From contig CAIOKO010000085.1 of NCBI GenBank assembly GCA_903858935.1, positions 1 to 64,000 on the forward strand: 64,000 nt of DNA, given 5' to 3'. This document shows positions 60,813 through 64,000 of this stretch, piece after piece. The translations under genes and the position numbers were made by a program. This DNA comes from an uncultured Schlesneria sp. Its GTDB lineage: Bacteria; Planctomycetota; Planctomycetia; Planctomycetales; Planctomycetaceae. The notes below the pieces were generated by a model. That model was not told where the DNA came from, searched no databases, and saw only the letters and a list, made by a program, of their open reading frames with translations. The stretch's first letter is position 1, and the number at the start of each line of letters is the position of its first letter.

Positions 60813-61790
60813 TCAAAAATCCTTAAGCATTTCGCCGTCAGACCGATTTGCCAGATTTCGGAAAGTTTTGGGATCAATGTTCTGACTGATAAATCGGACG
60901 GCGCCGTCTCCCATCACGAAATGCCCGCCTCCGACATGAAAGCTGCTTGGTCCTCCGACAAACTCGCGGCCCGACTCCATATCGGCCAGTTCCTGCCTCA
61001 AGTTGCTGCCGTTAACATTGCTGAGCGATGTGGCATGCAATCGGAATGTCGGTTCTGGCTGCGCGACAGGCTGTGCACTGCCGGCCCCTTCATCGCCTGA
61101 CGAAGCAGCGGCAGGGGGATTGTTCGGGATCGCAACGACCAGATTTCGCAATGATGATCTTGTTCCCGACATCCAGCCGAGATCGCTGCCGGTATTCAAG
61201 CGACATTCTGCGACGTAAATCGTGTTTGAACTCCCGTCGGTGATCTGTTCATATCGAATGGAACTGTTGAGAAACAAGACTCCATTCTGATTCACACCGA
61301 TCGGAGTTTCAAAATCATTGTGAATTCCGTAGTAACTCGTTGCGGCAGCTGTTGGGCTGACGCCGGCGCTTCCGTCAGAAGGGCAGAGAAAAGAACTGAT
61401 CCTCTGCTGACGGGCAGGAACGTTGGCTGGATCATAAACCGACTTATTGAAATCGATGTGGTTATAGACATTCTGCTGTTCGAGATACGGCAGGATCTGT
61501 GTGATCCAGCTCATATGATAGCCAGCCCCCTCTTTGGACTGAATTGGTCCGGTGTCATTCTGAGTCCCCGGGGGCAGCACTTCATGAGCCATCATATAAT
61601 TGTTCAAAGCCAGGCCGATCTGCATCATGTTGTTTTTACATTGAGTTCGTCGCGCAGCTTCGCGAGCCTGCTGAACAGCAGGGAGCAACAACGCAATTAA
61701 GACCGCGATGATCGCGATTACGACCAGTAGTTCGATCAGGGTAAAACCTGAATGACGAGTTGCTCGATGGTTTGGAGTCACGTTGGACAT
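60813..61790 (-). CDS. DUF1559 protein with type IV prepilin N-terminus (copy 1)
   Basis: A 325-residue paralogue of the preceding gene product. The prepilin leader is HSGFTLIELLVVIAII with LLPAVQQAREAARRTQC after it, and the C-terminal motif is HVGGGHFVMGDGAVRF. An Ala/Ser/Gln-rich insertion (about 225-245) is not in copy 2. It lies 70 bp downstream of the pseudopilin operon, which may drive it. The long near-identical DNA blocks shared with copy 2 suggest a fairly recent duplication. Confidence 0.92.
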   Translation of the reverse strand: MSNVTPNHRATRHSGFTLIELLVVIAIIAVLIALLLPAVQQAREAARRTQCKNNMMQIGLALNNYMMAHEVLPPGTQNDTGPIQSKEGAGYHMSWITQILPYLEQQNVYNHIDFNKSVYDPANVPARQQRISSFLCPSDGSAGVSPTAAATSYYGIHNDFETPIGVNQNGVLFLNSSIRYEQITDGSSNTIYVAECRLNTGSDLGWMSGTRSSLRNLVVAIPNNPPAAASSGDEGAGSAQPVAQPEPTFRLHATSLSNVNGSNLRQELADMESGREFVGGPSSFHVGGGHFVMGDGAVRFISQNIDPKTFRNLANRSDGEMLKDF

Positions 61791-61860
61791 GGCGAACAGC
61801 TTCCTGTTAGATGAAAAAATGATTGTTTTAGTAAATCGACTTTGAAATTGAGTTTTAATT

Positions 61861-62271
61861 TCATGGGACGGGTCTGGAACGTGTCACGCGCACAAGATCA
61901 GGGTGCCCTGTCGGATACTCTGCAATTACCGACACCATCCGACGTTCAGGCTGTGTCGTGTCGTTTGTCACTGAAAGTCGAACTGTCGCAGTTCGATCCG
62001 GAGAGAGTTGCTCTGCCGGGACTTTCCATTCTTCAGTCGTGAAATCGGGTTTGATCTTCAGCAACACCAGGGCGCGATCACAGCCTGCGTCAGCGAGCAG
62101 ATTGGCTTGAAGTCGATACTCGTCACGCTTGAGCTGACGATGCGACATCGCTGTGGTTCTCAGAAGAGCGGCAATGAGCATCGAGGCGACCAGAATCGCC
62201 ATGAGAGCAAACACCATGGCTGCTCCTCGGCGAGTTGGTTTTGTACGAACATGATTGAAGGTTGTTTTCAT
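61861..62271 (-). CDS. PilX/GspK-like minor pseudopilin
   Basis: A 136-residue protein. The N-terminus has TRRGAAMVFALMAILVAS, a prepilin-like leader and hydrophobic helix but without Glu at +5, as in GspK or PilX. The rest (RLQANLLADAGCDRALVLL) matches the PilX-type alpha helix. It is much shorter than GspK. The ATG overlaps the stop of the preceding pseudopilin gene as ATGA (62268-62271), so translation is coupled. It likely joins a type II secretion or pilus pseudopilus tip. Confidence 0.8.
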   Translation of the reverse strand: MKTTFNHVRTKPTRRGAAMVFALMAILVASMLIAALLRTTAMSHRQLKRDEYRLQANLLADAGCDRALVLLKIKPDFTTEEWKVPAEQLSPDRTATVRLSVTNDTTQPERRMVSVIAEYPTGHPDLVRVTRSRPVP

Positions 62272-62882
62272 TGTGCGATCTCCGACGAACTCGTCTCTGT
62301 CGTTGATTTGTTCTGGATGTTTGTCGTTGCACTCGCCAGACGGTCTTTCCGTTTGAGGTGAGCATCGATTTTCAATGCCCTGAGAGGAACGGCTTCCTGA
62401 TGTTGTTTCACGAGAACAGCACCGGGTCGCTCAATCACAAGCCTTCGCAGTGTCGATTCATCGTCCGAACCGGCGAAGAGGGAAATGTGACAATCAGGCA
62501 TGCGAAAGTCGTCACGGGCCGTCACCTGATCATTCGATACGAGCACTCGAGCAAGACCATCAGCGATGACCTGATATCGGATTTGAGTTCCACTCGAGTT
62601 TGCGAGCGTCAAAACCGGTTTGTCACTCTCAGATCCGCTCGACAAGGCTCCTATTTCGGACTGATGAACGTCGTCTCGGAATTGAATGGCCAGGCGAGAA
62701 ATGGTCCGCTCGGTGACAAACGACTGGGCAACAAGCCTTTCAGACCGCAATAGCAGATGAAACGTCATGCCGACCAGCCCGATAACGATTGTCATCATGC
62801 TGATCACGACCAGCATTTCTATCAAAGAAACACCGCGCCGTTTGTGAGTACCGCTCTGAGCCCGCCGAATCGTGGTCACCAT
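62268..62882 (-). CDS. GspJ-like pseudopilin
   Basis: A 204-residue pseudopilin. The leader is KRRGVSLIEMLVVISM (cleavage after Gly, Glu at +5). The body (RTISRLAIQFRDDVHQSEIG) fits a GspJ-type minor pseudopilin. The ATG at 62882 overlaps the previous stop by one base (TGATG), which favours it over a longer reading from 62912. It acts in the inner membrane and periplasm as part of the pseudopilus. Confidence 0.82.
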   Translation of the reverse strand: MVTTIRRAQSGTHKRRGVSLIEMLVVISMMTIVIGLVGMTFHLLLRSERLVAQSFVTERTISRLAIQFRDDVHQSEIGALSSGSESDKPVLTLANSSGTQIRYQVIADGLARVLVSNDQVTARDDFRMPDCHISLFAGSDDESTLRRLVIERPGAVLVKQHQEAVPLRALKIDAHLKRKDRLASATTNIQNKSTTETSSSEIAQ

Positions 62883-63442
62883 CAGGGCACCTCTTTCATC
62901 GAATGCACCCACGCAGACAAGCGGAGCGGACTTACCAGTTCACCCGCACGGTTCTGCCACTGGATCGAAGCGATGATCTGACGCGTTTCGAATTCATCCG
63001 CCAGTTGTTTCACGACCAATGTCTGCTGTAAGCCGGGCAAGACCGCCTGCAAATCGCGATCGGGATTGGGAACTTTTAGTTCCCCTGGCTCAAGATCAGA
63101 CCAGCCTCGCTGCACTGCTTCCTCGAGCAGATTGGTTGCGTGCTGTACAGCAAACTGTCGTTGTTCGGCCGAGCGTCGTTCACGAGAAACAAGCAACAAC
63201 ATGGGAATCGTCATCGAGAACAGGATTCCCAATAGTAGACAAGTCCCAATCATTTCGATGATTGTGAAACCGCCACGAAGACCCGGAACTTGCGAGTGGT
63301 GGATACGGGAACAACGGACAGTTGCTCCTCCCGGATCACCTAATCCGATCGTCGTTCGATATCCTGTCAAGTATGGCTGAAGTCTCATGATCTCTTTCAT
63401 GCTTTCCTGATATTCCAGCGCCACGAAGGAGACTGGGGGCAT
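62882..63442 (-). CDS. GspI-like pseudopilin
   Basis: A 186-residue protein with a long N-terminal segment before a prepilin leader, GLRGGFTIIEMIGTCLLLGI (about residue 55). The body has RRSAEQRQFAVQHATNLLEE, like GspI/H minor pseudopilins. The start at 63442 is 6 bp after the GspF stop. A Met at about residue 20 (MRLQPYLTG) would give a shorter leader and is also possible. Confidence 0.8.
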   Translation of the reverse strand: MPPVSFVALEYQESMKEIMRLQPYLTGYRTTIGLGDPGGATVRCSRIHHSQVPGLRGGFTIIEMIGTCLLLGILFSMTIPMLLLVSRERRSAEQRQFAVQHATNLLEEAVQRGWSDLEPGELKVPNPDRDLQAVLPGLQQTLVVKQLADEFETRQIIASIQWQNRAGELVSPLRLSAWVHSMKEVP

Positions 63443-63448
63443 CTTGGA

Positions 63449-64000
63449 TCAACTCAAATCGTTTAGTAACTTGACCAATGGAAGAAACATGGCAAACGCC
63501 ACAAAACCAACGATCAGTGACATTCCGATCAGCAGAATCGGGCGTGCAAATTCCATGAATGCCGACACGCGAAACGCCGAACGGCGTTCCAGGTTGGTCG
63601 CCAACGTTTCGAGAGCCCAAGGGAGGTTCCCGGTCTGTTCAGCCGTTTCAAGAACTAAGGTTTCTGAGTGTTTTAACAACCCTGCTGCTTGAAGCGTCTG
63701 CCAATTAGGGGTCCCTGCTTGAAGAGACTCGACCGCCCAGGCCAATCGGTCGCGAAGCCTGATTGGTCCAGGATGTTTTGCAATGGAATTCAAGGCCTGT
63801 TCCAGAGGAATTTTCTGTTCCACACTTTGCGCAAGGGCGCGCATGACGTCAGGAGTATGCCAGCGAATAAACCAGCGTCCTAAAACGGATTGCAGCATGA
63901 CTCGCCATCCGTAGTACTGCGCCATCGAGACGAAAATAAAGATGATGATCGGGATATAAAATAGTGGTAGCCCGAAGACATACCAGAAATTGACGACGGC
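63449..64000 (-). CDS. GspF/PilC-type inner-membrane platform protein, partial (5' end outside the window)
   Basis: The C-terminal 183 residues of a GspF/PilC protein; the frame is open to the window edge, starting AVVNFWYVFGLPLFYIPIII. The second F domain is RALAQSVEQKIPLEQALNSI and LVLETAEQTGNLPWALETLA, and the last membrane helix is PILLIGMSLIVGFVAFAMF. GspF is the polytopic platform of type II secretion and type IV pili, which couples the ATPase to pseudopilus assembly. It leads the pseudopilin operon. The ATPase GspE should lie upstream of the window. Confidence 0.9.
   Translation of the reverse strand, partial: AVVNFWYVFGLPLFYIPIIIFIFVSMAQYYGWRVMLQSVLGRWFIRWHTPDVMRALAQSVEQKIPLEQALNSIAKHPGPIRLRDRLAWAVESLQAGTPNWQTLQAAGLLKHSETLVLETAEQTGNLPWALETLATNLERRSAFRVSAFMEFARPILLIGMSLIVGFVAFAMFLPLVKLLNDLS

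Noticed and set aside
1-64000. tRNA, rRNA, prophage or intact IS
   Set aside because: No cloverleaf-like sequence, rRNA stretch, integrase or transposase was seen by eye. A tRNA scan could still find a missed tRNA.

Overview
The window comes from a planctomycete, most likely order Planctomycetales. The gene content says so: two DUF1501 proteins, a PSCyt1/DUF1549/DUF1553 cytochrome protein, a BBP7 outer-membrane barrel protein, two DUF1559 pseudopilin-like proteins, a formylglycine sulfatase, a Tat-exported Gfo/Idh/MocA oxidoreductase and a Pfa-type lipid/polyketide megasynthase. Coding is dense on both strands. I see no rRNA, tRNA, CRISPR array, prophage or intact insertion sequence.

Layout. 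0-9 kb: an HtrA protease; a minus-strand pair (GH10-like protein lacking both catalytic Glu, then a quinone-oxidoreductase-like MDR); a purC / membrane protein / pyrF nucleotide operon; a Gfo/Idh/MocA oxidoreductase; a VapBC-like pair. 9-13 kb: an RDD membrane protein gene split by one in-frame TAG, an HpcH/HpaI aldolase, a structured repeat region and a HAD phosphatase. 13.3-20.3 kb: a 2339-residue KS-CLF-AT-double-DH-double-DH megasynthase without an ACP. 20-30 kb: a hypothetical protein, a palindrome-rich gap, an orphan NuoM-like protein without the channel lysines, a secreted VPV-repeat protein, an NAD-dependent epimerase, a zinc-ribbon membrane protein, a coiled-coil protein with 24-residue repeats, and a YdeP/FdhF-type molybdopterin oxidoreductase. 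30-38.6 kb: an esterase, a D-2-hydroxyacid dehydrogenase, a CsrA-like / uppS / cdsA operon, an alpha/beta-hydrolase-SGNH fusion and a sulfatase.

38.7-48 kb: a DUF3050 protein, a DUF1501 gene, pterin carbinolamine dehydratase, an AraC regulator divergent from a PSCyt1-PA14-DUF1553 / DUF1501 / rhodanese operon. 47.7-49 kb: an FHA protein and a REC-zinc-ribbon protein. 49.4-59.6 kb: an arginine-dihydrolase-like enzyme, a class I photolyase translationally coupled to a LitR/CarH-type MerR regulator, a small KaiB-like ORF, mgtE, moeA, BBP7 and a glycosyltransferase. 59.8-64 kb: a type II secretion/type IV pilus-like operon (GspF, three pseudopilin-like proteins) followed by two recently duplicated DUF1559 genes; GspF runs off the window end.

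Most notable: the amber-split RDD gene; a light-response neighbourhood whose LitR-like regulator lacks the cobalamin-binding histidines; a dispersed family of about 37-nt palindromes (ACTGCTT core) and a 172-bp inverted-repeat element; and several proteins with clear folds but missing catalytic residues (GH10-like, NuoM-like, CLF). All functions are inferred by reading motifs; no database search was run.
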